The notes: generated from the letters alone by a model not told the origin. DNA of 64,000 nt from Engraulis encrasicolus (GCF_034702125.1 NC_085875.1:42957270-43021269); one strand, 5' to 3'; numbered from the stretch's first letter, positions 1 through 12,539 are shown. A program made the numbers and translations.

Positions 1-237
1 CTCCTCCTCCAACCAACTCCATCGATGTTGAAGTAAAGCTCCCATTTATTTCCCCGTTGGCTACAGCTTAAGGAATGGATTGATGGTTGCTTTTAAATCC
101 CGCATTTTCTTTCTTTTCTTCTTAGTAGGCCTACTTTTTTCTGTCTGCCTTTTTAGTTGTTACACAGAGATGTAGAGGACACACTTTAGAGAACACTTGG
201 CCTTGGCACAGCTGATGTCCTACCGATATGACCTACC

Positions 238-458
238 CAGGGCCGGCGCTAGGCATATAGGCAGACAAGGCGATCGCCTAGGCCGCCAAATTTGTTGGAG
301 GCACCCGGAAGCCGCACAGAATTAGAACATCAAGCAAAATAAAATATTTACACTTGACATTGACAATGATTTTTCAAGGGCATTAGGTATATTTAGGTAC
401 ACGAAAAGGAAAGAGGGGGTATTTACCTAGGGCACCGAATTGACTAGAACTGGCCCTG
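238..458. mobile_element. hAT-like MITE with 8-bp TSD
   Basis: Non-coding 221-bp element with imperfect terminal inverted repeats. The left end reads CAGGGCCGGCGCTAG and the reverse complement of the right end reads CAGGGCCAGTTCTAG (12 of 15 match). It is flanked by a perfect 8-bp direct repeat GACCTACC at 230-237 and 459-466. An 8-bp duplication with CAG-type ends is the signature of hAT-superfamily insertion. It has no transposase, so a hAT element elsewhere in the genome must have moved it. The GCCTAGG-type interior resembles the elements at 1440 and 7833. Confidence 0.82.
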
Positions 459-588
459 GACCTACCCGTTGAGCTGGGCTACAAACAGCTTTAGGAGCAG
501 ACGTTAGGGATAGGGTTAGGGTTTGGTCTATATTGGACTATATTACTGAAGGTACTGGTAGCGCATTTCGACAAAGCAGCCCATTTTG

Positions 589-633
589 CGTAGTATGCGT
601 AGTATACGTAGCATACGTAGCATACGTAGTATA
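589..633. repeat. 9-bp minisatellite, five units
   Basis: Five tandem copies of a 9-bp unit CGTAGYATR (CGTAGTATG, CGTAGTATA, CGTAGCATA twice, CGTAGTATA). Unit junctions create TACGTA palindromes. An open frame across it (starting at 586) is a repeat artefact and continues into the adjacent TG array. Confidence 0.85.
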
Positions 634-737
634 CGACAATGTGTCAGTGCCATAGTCAGTGATGTATACCCCACTGACCCTAATGCCTCCTTATCATGGA
701 AAGACAGGATGGACAAACACACACTGGATGACGTAAA

Positions 738-876
<139 letters not shown>

Positions 877-1162
877 TAATTCAGTAATGTAATGCAATAG
901 GGTTGTGTTGTGTGAGGACTGCCTACATGCTCTTTTAAATAGAACAGAGTAGAAAAGAGTATTTTTTTTTCAATGTGGTGGGTTGCTTACTTTATACACC
1001 TGTATGCCTACCGATATCCTACAATGTTTATTTGGGATATTACTACTGTAAACTACTTTTCAGTCAGTTTGAAAAAAATATGTTATGATCGAAATAGTTA
1101 TAAAGAGATAGTGTACACTAGAGTTACTTAATTTTTTTGTTCCACCCCTTCCTTCTCAACAA

Positions 1163-1205
<43 letters not shown>

Positions 1206-1206
1206 T

Positions 1207-1283
<77 letters not shown>

Positions 1284-1306
1284 CACAGACACGCACACAA
1301 ACACTG
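1163..1306. repeat. (CA)n microsatellite, interrupted
   Basis: A long CA array with a few interruptions (GCACATACGC near 1201, CGCACACACACAGACACG near 1276). The interruptions suggest an older array than the one at 740. Confidence 0.97.
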
Positions 1307-1439
1307 AATTGTACACTGTACGTATTTCTGGGCAGTAGAGTCTGAAACTTGTTAATGATTGACCAGCAGCTATGCATCTGCACTCCCTCTCAGTCTAACC
1401 AACTGCTGGCCGGCTGGCCCTGCTTTTCAAGCCCGGGTG

Positions 1440-1579
1440 CAGAGTTTTACCAATAGGCAAACTAGGCAATTGCCCAGGCCCCACCGAAACTATCCACTGC
1501 AGGGCCCCTCAAAAATAATTTGAGAGGGACCCATATCTATATTTTGCCTAGGGCCACCAAATGGGTAGAACTGCCTCTG
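1440..1579. mobile_element. hAT-like MITE, short
   Basis: A 140-bp element with ends CAGAGTTTTACC and, as reverse complement of the right end, CAGAGGCAGTTCTACC. The flanks are CCCGGGTG (1432-1439) and CCTGGGTG (1580-1587), an 8-bp duplication with one mismatch. The interior shares the blocks CTAGGCAATTGCC and TTTTGCCTAGGGCC with the element at 7833, so both belong to one MITE family. Non-coding. Confidence 0.75.
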
Positions 1580-1587
1580 CCTGGGTG

Positions 1588-2940
1588 ATAACTGAACGAA
1601 CTGAACGAATTGGCATGCATACCTGCCCTTATCACTCTGTACAAACCCAGAGGAGGGACATTTGTGAATGCTGAAAAGTATTTCAGAAAAGGACAGGGGG
1701 CAACAAGCACATTAGCTTTTACTGTACATAATGCCAGTCTGGAACTCACTCTGGAGAAGAAACGTCATTTACAGTAAATAAAATGTAATGAAAACACAAC
1801 CTATTTTCAAATAAAGTGAATTGGCTTGACTAAAATTTCCCTCAGCATTAAAGCCAGCTCTCTCTTTCTCTCAAACGCCTTTATCCTGTTTCTCTTCCGG
1901 CCTTGTGACCCCTTTATGCCTCAGACCACTTATACAAATGTTTGACCCATTTTAGCCTGATGCTGCGTATACTGTAGGCTACGTTGTTTGACCTTTGGCA
2001 CCTAGAGCGACAAATAGCCTACACGGCATTCAGGCTCTTGAGATTTGAGGGTTTTTTAAAAATATAAAATGTGGGTATGTTAGAGCTGAATGAACACATT
2101 CTAATGCAAAATGAGGGCCCTAACTTTTAAATGCAATTTCATGTTTTTATATGCTTCGGACGCTGAGATAATTAGGTTTTAGTATAGGCAGAGGGCACCT
2201 TTTCCAAAAAAGGGCGTAGGCCTTCAGCAGACGTAGGCCAAAATGGATTAATGCACCAAGTGAGATGTATCTCACATTGCATTGTTCATTGTTCAGTTCT
2301 AAACCCTTTTAAATGAACTGTTTTGAGGCAGAGGCAGAGAAAGGATGTAGGCTGTAAATAAATGTAAGAATGTACTCCATCACCAACAAGGTGAACATAA
2401 TATCTAGCTAAACAAAACATCTCAATGACCACTAATTTGCTGTGTTTTAGCATCAACATATTAACATGGGGACTGATGAAAACACTCGAATAAGCATCCT
2501 GTCTGAGGTAATGCTAACGCTATTTCTGTTATTGTTTACAGGTGCCTGTTCAGTTCTACACAGCGATCCACCGGAGAGGAGCCGGCAAGCCACCATCAAC
2601 ATGACCAGCGGTCTCATCCGCCCAGCACTCCACCACATACTCCACTCCACCTCAACCCCATTATATCCCATACTGGAAGAGAGCACAAGGCCATCACAGA
2701 GACAGTGGGGCTACACACACAATCGTCACCACAGAGATTATTTGGTCCACCACTGGGTCACATAGCACAAACCTTTGGGCCCTGTGGACCCATCTCAAAT
2801 GGATCCCCAGCCCTCTGTTCACATGTAGGCCTATGTAAAAAATAATCTGCTTGCCTGTGAGTCCCGTTTTGGGTGGGGTGTGTGCATCCAAAGTCACTTG
2901 TTGCAGGTACTGGACAAAAGTGTCAGGCAGTTCAAGACGC
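1588..2940. other. Intergenic, no gene seen
   Basis: Mixed-composition sequence without convincing exon structure. Short open frames on both strands around 2450-2900 overlap each other and show no family motif. A pyrimidine tract followed by CAG near 2541 resembles a splice acceptor but no matching donor or phase-consistent partner was found. Confidence 0.5.
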
Positions 2941-3031
2941 TATGCCTGACGAAGAATCAGGGTGATCGAAACGCTACTGTTTTAATTGAATAAACTTTAT
3001 TTTTTGGAGCTTATCCTGCTGTGTGCAGAAC
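2941..3031 (+). repeat. Dispersed repeat with hammerhead-like core, copy 1
   Basis: Contains CTGACGA (2946-2952), a short imperfect helix (GA-UC with one bulged A against GAUC) and GAAAC (2968-2972). An AATAAA follows, then GGAGCTTATCC and GTGTGCAGAAC. The same ordered blocks occur at 11251-11330 (+) and 40207-40284 (-), which defines a dispersed family. The core resembles a hammerhead ribozyme (CUGANGA, stem II, GAAA) except for one extra A before the helix. Penelope-like retroelements are known to carry hammerheads, but the assignment here is inference. Confidence 0.6.
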
Positions 3032-3380
3032 TACCTTTTTGAATTGCCTGTGAATATGTATGTGGGGCCCTGATGATGCACTCCCACTTTACCCCCCTAC
3101 AGTACTTCCCGACCCTGCTCCACCTATACCTGGCCAAGGCTGCCTTGTCCACCGGCCTCCGATGTAGCGCAATAACATGGCCAATGGCAGTGGATGCAAA
3201 ATGGAAGCATTGTGAAGGGCGGGGATAGCAGGGATGATGATGGAGATGGAGGCTGGAGCTGTGGTGCTGTGGTGCGCTCGGACAAAAGGAAGCTTCCCGT
3301 TAATGATCAACTGTGCTAAAAGCCCGGCTTTTGTATTCCCATGGTGCCCGGGCTATCTGGTCGCCATGTGACAAGCTCAG

Positions 3381-3382
<2 letters not shown>
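3032..3382. other. Intergenic, no gene seen
   Basis: Unique-looking sequence between the copy-1 dispersed repeat and the CT array. CTACAG at about 3100 looks like an acceptor but is not followed by a supportable exon. Confidence 0.4.
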
Positions 3383-3473
<91 letters not shown>

Positions 3474-3491
3474 ACTCAATCTCTCTCTCTT

Positions 3492-3559
<68 letters not shown>
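3383..3559. repeat. (CT)n microsatellite, interrupted
   Basis: Two long CT blocks separated by a short interruption at about 3472-3499 (AACTCAAT and TTTCTGA). A homopurine/homopyrimidine tract of this length can adopt triplex DNA. The minus-strand Arg-Glu open frame is an artefact. Confidence 0.97.
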
Positions 3560-3562
<3 letters not shown>

Positions 3563-3733
3563 CCCCTTTCTCTATATCCCTCCATCCTTCATTCTCTATC
3601 CCACTGTCTCCTCCATTGCACTGGGAGGGAAGGGGCAGAGGAAGAAGAGGCAGCATGGGAGGGGGTAAAGAGGAAAGGATGATGGCTAGGCTGGGCTAGG
3701 CTGAGGGGAGACAGCAGCAGCAGTGGGTGGAGG

Positions 3734-4053
<320 letters not shown>

Positions 4054-4330
4054 GAGCCAGAGACAGAGAGAGTGCAAGACCGAGATGAGGATGGGAGGGG
4101 GGTTGGCTAGGCTGGGCTCAGGGGGCGGAGGACAGGGAGAGAGAGCAAACACAGGTGCCGTGTTTGGCCTGGAGTCACTGATGCTGTCAGGGACAACCGC
4201 AAACATGGACAGCAATGCCTGGCTAAACGAGATCCTGCCCCCACACACACAGCCCACTCCTGCACCCCCCCTCCCAACTCCCTTCTCCCCCATGAGTTTT
4301 CTGCCCAAACCACCCACCCCCATTTCGACG

Positions 4331-4499
<169 letters not shown>

Positions 4500-4892
4500 A
4501 AATCTCAACTCCTTCACCCCAGCCCATCAAGTGCACTCAGCTCCCTCAGCTTGTTGCTGTCACAGGGCTGCCTGGAAATATTTGGGCGCCCTCTCGGCTG
4601 TGAGGACACCATGTGTGTGTGACGGCTGGGGCACGATGACACACAGCTGGTTGCCCTGTTTTCCAGGGATTTACTGGCAGAGGGACTTTTACAAGACATA
4701 CAGTACTGGACTGTGCGGTACTGTGCTGGACATTTGTTTTTTTATTGGGATCATCTGACATTGTGTCTATTATATTTATTTACTCTCCTAGTCTTTTTAC
4801 TCGCTGGGCAATCAAATTTTTTTCTTGTACCAAATATTTTGTCACATGACAGGGTTGACTTATTAATGTAAGCCTACTGTTATTAATATGCA

Positions 4893-5235
4893 GGATACAC
4901 TTTGTTTAAAGGGGACTTTAATTACAATGTACTCAATAGGTACAGTGGAATAACTGTAACACGTTATGAGATCATACTTACAACCTGTATTTTTTGTATC
5001 TCTACACACCAAGGGTGCCTTGGGCTTCAGTTCAACCCTTTGCCTCCCTGGAAGAATAACTTTGGCATTGTATTATAAAATCACTTCATAGTACATTATG
5101 GTCATTATGCCATTATGGTATGTAGATGCACAAAAACACAATGTAATAACATGTACTACAGTTGTACATATTATTACGCCAGTTATTCTACTAATAAATA
5201 CACTAAGAAAGGCCCCTTAAAATAAAGTGTCAACC
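4893..5235. mobile_element. Probable MITE with imperfect TIRs
   Basis: The left end GGATACACTTTGTTTAAAGG resembles the reverse complement of the right end, GGTTGACACTTTATTTTAAG, and both are followed by GGGG. Such GACACTTTATTTTAAGGGG ends are a common teleost DNA-transposon terminus. The interior is AT-rich and non-coding. No clean target-site duplication was seen, so the borders are approximate. Confidence 0.45.
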
Positions 5236-5474
5236 AGGATTTTGTTGCAGTTGTAATTTATTTATTCACATGGTATTCATTATATCTTGTCATTTTAGAG
5301 ATACTGCTGGCCAGTTGTCAACAATTTTGATGTACCAAATGCTGTATCTTGACCAATGAATTACGCATTAATTGCCTGGAGTCAGTTAAAAATGTATTCT
5401 GTTTATGATTCATAAACATAAACATTGTGCTCAACAGACACACATGCACAACCAAACTGACATACGGTCAAGTG

Positions 5475-5625
<151 letters not shown>

Positions 5626-5689
5626 CACGAACAAATTGGTTCCGCCAATTGCACACACTCACACGCATGTACAGAGACATGCACAGATG

Positions 5690-7832
5690 AACAAACGCTC
5701 AAAGAACACAAAAAGGTAATAATGTACACACCATTATATCTATTCAACCATATTCTGCCAGTGTAATTGCTGCTGGAGGTGAGAATATAATCACAGCACA
5801 TGACACAAAGACATATTGATGGCTTTCCATGCTCATACAAACGACTCAGGTGATAACATGCATAACAGGGCCTGGCAGTAACCTTCCATGGAAAGTTCCT
5901 GAAAGTGGAAACACTTTAGGCATAGTTCTTCCTCTCCTCCCCCCCCCTCTCTTCATTTAAATTTTCTCCACACCACAATCATGAGGTCAAATAGGCTGTA
6001 CTTTTTTATGTTGTTCAAATATTAATATCTGCGTTCCGGAGGCCATGCTGCAGTCAATTGTCCACAATCAGGCCGCTGCAGTAAAGCTGTGGCTATATCA
6101 GCAGGGGTGATAAACAGAGTTTAACTGCAAACACTGTACATTGCAGTAGCAGCCCCGGAGGAAATGAGAAATCAGGGAGGGGGGGGGGATAGATAGGAAT
6201 AGAAAGAGAGTGCATGTGTGAGACAGATGCAGAGAGAGAGAGACAGACAGAGTGATACACAGAAAGAGAGAGAGAATGGGGAAGGACAGAGTGGAGGTGA
6301 GGCCAAGACACAAAGAACCATTTAATTTTCATGTGATAACTTGGTCAAAAACACCCTGACTCTGTGTTAGAAAGATATATTATTAAACAGTATTAAATGG
6401 TCTCCTTTCATTAGACCATAGCCTTGATATCTCTCCACAAGGCCAGTCTCTTAAACATGTGAGAATACCAGTTCGAAACATGTACCTGTACTGCATTGCC
6501 TCCAAGGGTTGGCATTTTGAAGGGGTTCCAAAGCCACACCAGCTTTGCCTCCTAGGCCATTGTAACGCCATAAAAGACCATCTTCTCTATTGTGGCGGCA
6601 AAACTTCACCAATCAAAGGCTTGCTTTCACAAACAGGGCAGGGCCCGCTAAAGCCTGTTGAGATAGAAGATGTAACGCTGAAAAGACCCCTTTGATGTCA
6701 CACCAGCAACAGTGGAGTTAGAATTTGTAAAGAGCAAGTCAACCTCAAAGTTTTGGAAAGAAAAAATCTTGTCAAAAGCTATGTTGAGCCAATGAAGGTG
6801 AAGGAACTTGGAAAAAGTAAGAATAAAATAAAGAAGTAGGGTAGATGGCATTGATTGAAGGTTCAGGTCAGACTTGATTTTCATTTTTATTCTTCAATTT
6901 TAAGAATTTTAGGGATTAAGGATTCATTTGTGGAGTAGCAATGCTAATCCTGCATATAATGCTAACATGTTTTGGTTGGACAGAACGTGAGACTCCGTTC
7001 CCTTCACACAAAATGTCTGGTAAAACATCAGGTAGGCCTACTAATCAATACACACTCATAGAGAAATAGAGGTAGGGTGCCTCTCGGGAAATAAGCAGGT
7101 TATGAAGGGTTTTGTTTTTTTATGAAGGCTTATAAAGGTGGTGAAAGACTAATATAGTTATAGTGAATGAGTCACTAATATACAAGAATATTTCGTAACA
7201 CACTCAACTCAATGGTTTCCATCCCAGCTCAATGTCATAGCTCAATGGCATGCTTGTAATCTCACTCAAAGTTTACTTCGCTTCACTTGAGCGTGACATG
7301 ACTGCCACAATGAAGGTTAAAACAGGCCTTGGCTCAACTGAATGAAACTGACTGTGGCTGTACAATAACAATTACGCACACCTGTTGAGATTTCCAGTAG
7401 TTTATGACCACAGACGCCTTAACTTAAATGACTTGTTATTCTTTTTTAAAGCTCAGTGCCAGTCACTCAATGACCCCTATGTGATAAAATGTCAAAGTCA
7501 AGTTCCCCATAATTATCCAACTCCAGCAACTTCTGCTTTCGGAGACTTGCTGTTTGTTTCTTTGAATTAGCGCCGTATCTAATCACGCTAATGCGTTCCC
7601 CTAGCCCTCAAGTGTGATAACCCCCTCTTGTGATGAAAGCCAGCCTCTTGTTTCGCCTGGGTTTTTGCTTTAATAAAGGAAGTTTGGACAGGCAGGTGTA
7701 CACCATTACCTGGCACAGGGAACTTACCTCCAGGCAAAAAAGGGAGTGTGGTGGAGGGGGAGGGTGGAGCGTGGAGGTGGGTTGCTGCAGTTGTGGCTGA
7801 GGTGGAGGTGGTGTAGTAATGGGGGCTGTTGT
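5690..7832. other. Intergenic, no gene seen
   Basis: AT-rich single-copy-looking DNA. It includes a weak GA-rich patch (about 6206-6275), short C and G homopolymers near 5940 and 6177, and no phase-consistent exon set. Open frames up to about 80 codons on both strands overlap and lack recognisable motifs. Confidence 0.5.
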
Positions 7833-8105
7833 CAGAGGCGGACTTTCTATTAGGCAAACCTAGGCAATTGCCTAGGGGCCCCTACCAAATCCGTCCTCCA
7901 TATTGGCCCCAACTGTCACACCAGTCACGGTTAACACACACACACAAATAGGCTTGATCTTAATTTGTCGCTTACGTAAAGTAAAGGTATATATGAGACA
8001 AAACACTATAGCACCAAAACACAGAATTGTATGTCTATATAATGAGTTTTGAGGGCCCATGTTTATATTTCGCCTAGGGCCCCAATATGACTAGATCCGC
8101 CCCTG
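7833..8105. mobile_element. hAT-like MITE with perfect 8-bp TSD
   Basis: A 273-bp element. The left end reads CAGAGGCGGACTTTCTA and the reverse complement of the right end reads CAGGGGCGGATCTAGTC. It is flanked by perfect GCTGTTGT at 7825-7832 and 8106-8113. It shares its interior (GGCAATTGCCTAGGGGCCC, CGCCTAGGGCCC) with the element at 1440. It is non-coding and therefore non-autonomous. Confidence 0.85.
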
Positions 8106-8390
8106 GCTGTTGTGACAGGTGCAGTTGAGTGGAGTTAAGGACAAGTGAAGCCATCCAGTTGTTCTCTCTCCTGCCGTGTCCCTTGCATCCCCCTCCCCTC
8201 CCTTCACCTGCCCTTTCCTGTGCGCAACCACCAGCCACACATCCACCCCAACTCCACCTCCACCTCCACCTTCACTCCCCCATGCATTTACACGGCTGAG
8301 GTGGAGACACCCAAGGGCCATTAGGGTGTATTCATTTTCCACACGCCATTAGGACAAAAAAAGGGTTGTCGGTGTGGTAATGGAGACAGA

Positions 8391-8428
8391 CAGAGAGGTA
8401 GAGAGGTAGAGAGGTAGAGAGAGAGAGA

Positions 8429-8504
<76 letters not shown>

Positions 8505-8528
8505 CAGAGAGAGTAAGAGAGAGATAGA
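8391..8528. repeat. (GA)n microsatellite
   Basis: GA array with GAGAGGTA units at its left edge and GAGACA units at its right edge. It is a purine tract on the + strand. Confidence 0.95.
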
Positions 8529-8659
8529 GGGGCGAGAGAGGTCAGGGCACACAGGGGTGACCGCATGTGCTGCTGACAGGAGTCCACTAGACCGCCACGG
8601 GTCGTTGACGCTCCCAGCATCCATTCCAGCCAGCAGAAACCTTTTAGAAGTAAAGTAAG

Positions 8660-8969
<310 letters not shown>

Positions 8970-9007
8970 TATCCTGATGTTTGGCAGTTCACAGATGTTA
9001 AATTCAA

Positions 9008-9346
9008 ATGTGGCCAGGCGGAGTAATTTTATTCGGCCCGCAAGATAATTTCAAATGTGCATCATAGTTGGCCGTCATGTGCATGGCATAATACGACTTG
9101 AACATGAAATTTGGTGTGTTACTAAAATATCAGTGGGTCAATGAAACATGCCAGCTCACACTCATATAACACAATGTGCAGGCACATTTTAACTACCTAT
9201 ATGATGGGAAGGAGTGTGTGAGAAATTTAACTATGAGTATTACTGTAAGTGCATGCATGCACAATTTTAGTCAATTTTTTAATGAAATATTGAGTTTGTT
9301 CTAGATTTTGATTTTGGCCCTCAGTCAAATTGAGTTTGACACTGCT
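9008..9346. repeat. Dispersed repeat B, copy 1 (hAT-like end)
   Basis: Matches 24903-25218 in the same orientation through a series of blocks: CGGCCCGCAAGATAATTTC, GACTTGAACATGAAATTTGG, AGCTCACACTC, TTTTGATTTTGGCCCTC. It ends at GAGTTTGACAC. The terminus corresponds to the CAGGGGTGTCAAACTC-type end of teleost hAT MITEs, but the left terminus is not recognisable, so this copy is truncated or diverged. Confidence 0.65.
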
Positions 9347-9556
9347 GATGGAAGACATAGTTTGTTGATAATGCTGTCTCTTGCACATGACCTGTGTGCA
9401 TGTGTTCGCATGTGCGTATAAGTGTATATGTGTGTGTGTGCACAAAAGCTTGACAGAGATGCTAGCCTATATGAGTTATTTATGTTTTGTATGAGTCTTC
9501 TCATATTTACAAATTGCTCCATTGGAAAAAAATAGAACATTTAGCAAGGGTTAATT

Positions 9557-9559
<3 letters not shown>

Positions 9560-9651
<92 letters not shown>

Positions 9652-9652
9652 A

Positions 9653-9706
<54 letters not shown>
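9560..9706. repeat. (TG)n microsatellite
   Basis: TG array with a single CATTTG interruption near 9651. The rest is pure. Confidence 0.97.
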
Positions 9707-9709
<3 letters not shown>

Positions 9710-9832
9710 ATGTAGTTGACAGACAGCTGTTGTGAGTAGCTGGTGCAGGTAGCAGCTGGCCGGGCTCACCTGTCGAATGGATGAATATGGTAAAGCCCTT
9801 CCATCAGCAGCAGGGAACAGGGAGTACCTCAG

Positions 9833-9912
<80 letters not shown>
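9833..9912. repeat. (GA)n microsatellite
   Basis: Pure GA array of about 40 units followed by degenerate GAAAGAAAGAG purine-rich sequence. Confidence 0.97.
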
Positions 9913-9913
<1 letters not shown>

Positions 9914-10615
9914 AAGAAAGAAAGAGAAAGACAGAGAGAGAGACGGATGGACGGACAGAAATGAGTAAAAAAAAAACAGTGGCAAGACGGAGTGCATGGC
10001 TTTTCTGGGCTGCAGAAAATGAAATAAAAAATTAACAAAAATTAACACAAACTTAACATCATTACTCCACTTCTACTGTAAATTTGAAACTGCATTTTAA
10101 ATGTATGGCATTTACGAGGAATTTATAAGCTACTTAAAAATCAGGGATGCTTATTGAGCAAAAAAGACTATTTTAAAAAAAGAAGGTAGTGCAGGGCAGT
10201 ACTGTTTTTTTTTCTTCACTCTCAGCGTGAAAAAGACAGTTCAGAAAGAGGTACTGAGTGTCGGACTGAATGAACAGTCTGTGAGGGGGTGGTGGTGGAG
10301 GAGGAGGCGTTTTAACGATCTAAGAGGGTCGGGATTGGAGACGATAGAGAGATGACACCGGCGATAAGATAAGACAGACAGACAGAACTGTATGGCAGAT
10401 AGGCAGATGGGGGCGGTCCCGGTGCCCGGCCCCAGATAAAACAAGCGGGGCCCCTGGAGAGCACGGAACAATGGGAGGAGGAGGAGAGCCAACAAGCGTG
10501 CTAAAGAATTGCTTCCGGAATCCTCCTCCTCCGTGCAGTGAAAGGCAGAAAGAAAAGGGGGAGGCCGGCCGATTTGCTTGGCTGTGAGCTGTGGAACTAA
10601 AACGGTCACTTAGGC

Positions 10616-10817
10616 CAGTGTTTCCCAACCAGGGGTACGCGTCCCACCAGGGGTACGCAAGCGCACCACAGGGGGTACGTGGAAAGATATAATTATAACA
10701 AATGAATGCAATATTGTCACATTAGGAGGAGGAGATTAGTGCATAAGTTAGGTGGTACTCATGATATGAAAACAAGGCTTAGGGGGTACGCTGGAGAAAA
10801 AAGGTTGAGAAACACTG
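10616..10817. mobile_element. hAT-like MITE (CAGTGTTTC ends) with perfect TSD
   Basis: A 202-bp element. The left end is CAGTGTTTCCCAACC and the reverse complement of the right end is CAGTGTTTCTCAACC, 14 of 15 identical. It is flanked by perfect ACTTAGGC at 10608-10615 and 10818-10825. The interior has repeated GGGGTACGC blocks. The CAGTGTTTCCCAACC terminus is characteristic of vertebrate hAT (Charlie-type) elements. Non-coding. Confidence 0.9.
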
Positions 10818-11250
10818 ACTTAGGCTACTACATACATAGGATATGAGGAGATCATCGTGGACAAGCATTCATGACAGCGATGTTTCCCATAATGTGTTTA
10901 TGTGTAATGTGGTTAAAAACTGGACAAAAGCAGACACAAATTAGTCTTTATGAATCGACAGGACATGGTATAAAAACACAATGGCGTGTTGGGATAGTGA
11001 GTAACAGAGGAAGACATGGTATAGCGTAGTCCAGGAACTGATTTATGGAGACACGGACAAAACGGGAGGAGGAGGAGAGGGAATGTAGAATGAACTCTTT
11101 TTACAACACGGGCATTGACACACACAAAGCCGGAGTGCGGCAGGGGGGTGAAGGAACAGGACACAGACAGGGAAAGTTTCACGTGTGTGCAAAGGGCATC
11201 CAGTAGCTCCTGAGCCAGCTATTGTTTATGGGCTACTGGCTGACTCAAGT

Positions 11251-11330
11251 CTGATGAAGAGCACACCGTTCGAAAACGTTCACTTGATAAAATAAAACAA
11301 AGAGAAAAACGGGAGCTAGTGTGCAGACAT
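11251..11330 (+). repeat. Dispersed repeat with hammerhead-like core, copy 2
   Basis: CTGATGA (11251-11257), an extra A, then GAGC paired to GTTC around a 5-nt ACACC loop, then GAAAACG. After an A-rich stretch (AAATAAAACAAAG) comes GGGAGCTAGTGTGCAGACAT. It aligns with the copies at 2941 (+) and 40207 (-). Confidence 0.65.
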
Positions 11331-11490
11331 TCAACCTTTATTTGTCATAGTGTCTCAACTTTTGTCCTGCACCTGCATCTTGGATGTGTGCACCTATACC
11401 TTACATGACTGGCCTACACACACATTCGTCCACCAGAGGTTGAGACAACCTAAAAGGAGGGGTGTGAAGAGATATGAAACACTCACATGA

Positions 11491-11534
11491 GGTTTGGAAG
11501 CTGTGTGCGTTAGGGAGAGAGAGAGCTTTATCCA

Positions 11535-11595
<61 letters not shown>

Positions 11596-11616
11596 AACGC
11601 ACACAGCTTCCAAACC
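11491..11616. repeat. 23-bp perfect inverted repeat around a (CT)n array
   Basis: The 23 bases at 11491-11513 (beginning GGTTTGGAAGCTGTG) are exactly reverse-complementary to 11594-11616 (ending CACAGCTTCCAAACC). The 80-bp loop holds a short GA stretch and a CT array (about 11540-11595). A hairpin with a microsatellite loop would form in single-stranded DNA or RNA. No target-site duplication was found. Confidence 0.85.
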
Positions 11617-11713
11617 CTCTCCCCCATTTTTGGGTTTGCGAGCTTTTGTCAGTAACCCGTGGTGACCTGCATTCAAGGCCGCGTCAGAGTCCCCTGCGCA
11701 ATGGCTGCCAGTA

Positions 11714-11778
11714 AGTGTGTGTTCGTGTGTGTGCGTGTGTGCGTGTGTGTCTGTGTGTGTGTGTGCAGTGTGTGTGTG

Positions 11779-11855
<77 letters not shown>

Positions 11856-11862
11856 TGTGTGA
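11714..11862. repeat. (TG)n microsatellite, interrupted
   Basis: TG-rich tract with GTGCAGTG and GCAGAG interruptions on its left side and a pure block at about 11785-11853. Confidence 0.95.
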
Positions 11863-12056
11863 TAAGGGAGGGCTAAAAAGGATCACAGCTGGTCAGTCCA
11901 AGGTCTGAGTCCTTCCCACCCATCCATTCCATAGCAACTAAAGAGGGACAATGGCGGGAGTAAAAGAAAAATGACCACTACTCGAGAACTTGGGGGAAAA
12001 AAAGCAAATGCACGAAAAAAAGTGCACATAGCAATAGACGAGGGGTTTTACAAACA

Positions 12057-12149
12057 TTGCACACACTACACACACATACACACAAACGCACGCACGCATG
12101 CACACACACACACACGCGCGCGCACACGCACGCACGCACTCACACACCA
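12057..12149. repeat. Degenerate CA/CG-rich simple repeat
   Basis: A CACA/CGCA mixture including CGCGCGCG near 12117. This alternating purine-pyrimidine sequence can form Z-DNA. Adjacent unique sequence (12150-12428) shows no gene. Confidence 0.85.
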
Positions 12150-12428
12150 TAGAGGTACGTATACACACTCACTCACTCGTACAAAGAATGTACAAACAAC
12201 AACCTGGAAACAAAAGGGCTCTCGTAATGGCCGCCGAGATCTTGATGAAAAATTCAAACAATATTATATGGAGAATGTCAACATGCACCACACTTGTGCT
12301 GAGGACCTTACAAACAGACGCAGCAACTCGGCACACACATTATGGCGGCTAGCCTGAGCCTCTTAGTGTAATGATGATGACGGCTCTGTTTGAAAAACCA
12401 AAACACACACACAGAAGAGAGGGTGTAT

Positions 12429-12524
<96 letters not shown>

Positions 12525-12539
12525 ACACACACACACACA
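12429..12539. repeat. (CA)n microsatellite
   Basis: Near-pure CA array with one ATAC interruption near 12519. It abuts the (CAAGT)n tail of the next feature. Confidence 0.97.

Noticed and set aside
3080..3330. Possible exon after CTACAG near 3100
   Set aside because: No donor or phase-compatible neighbour was found, and the reading frames soon hit stops.
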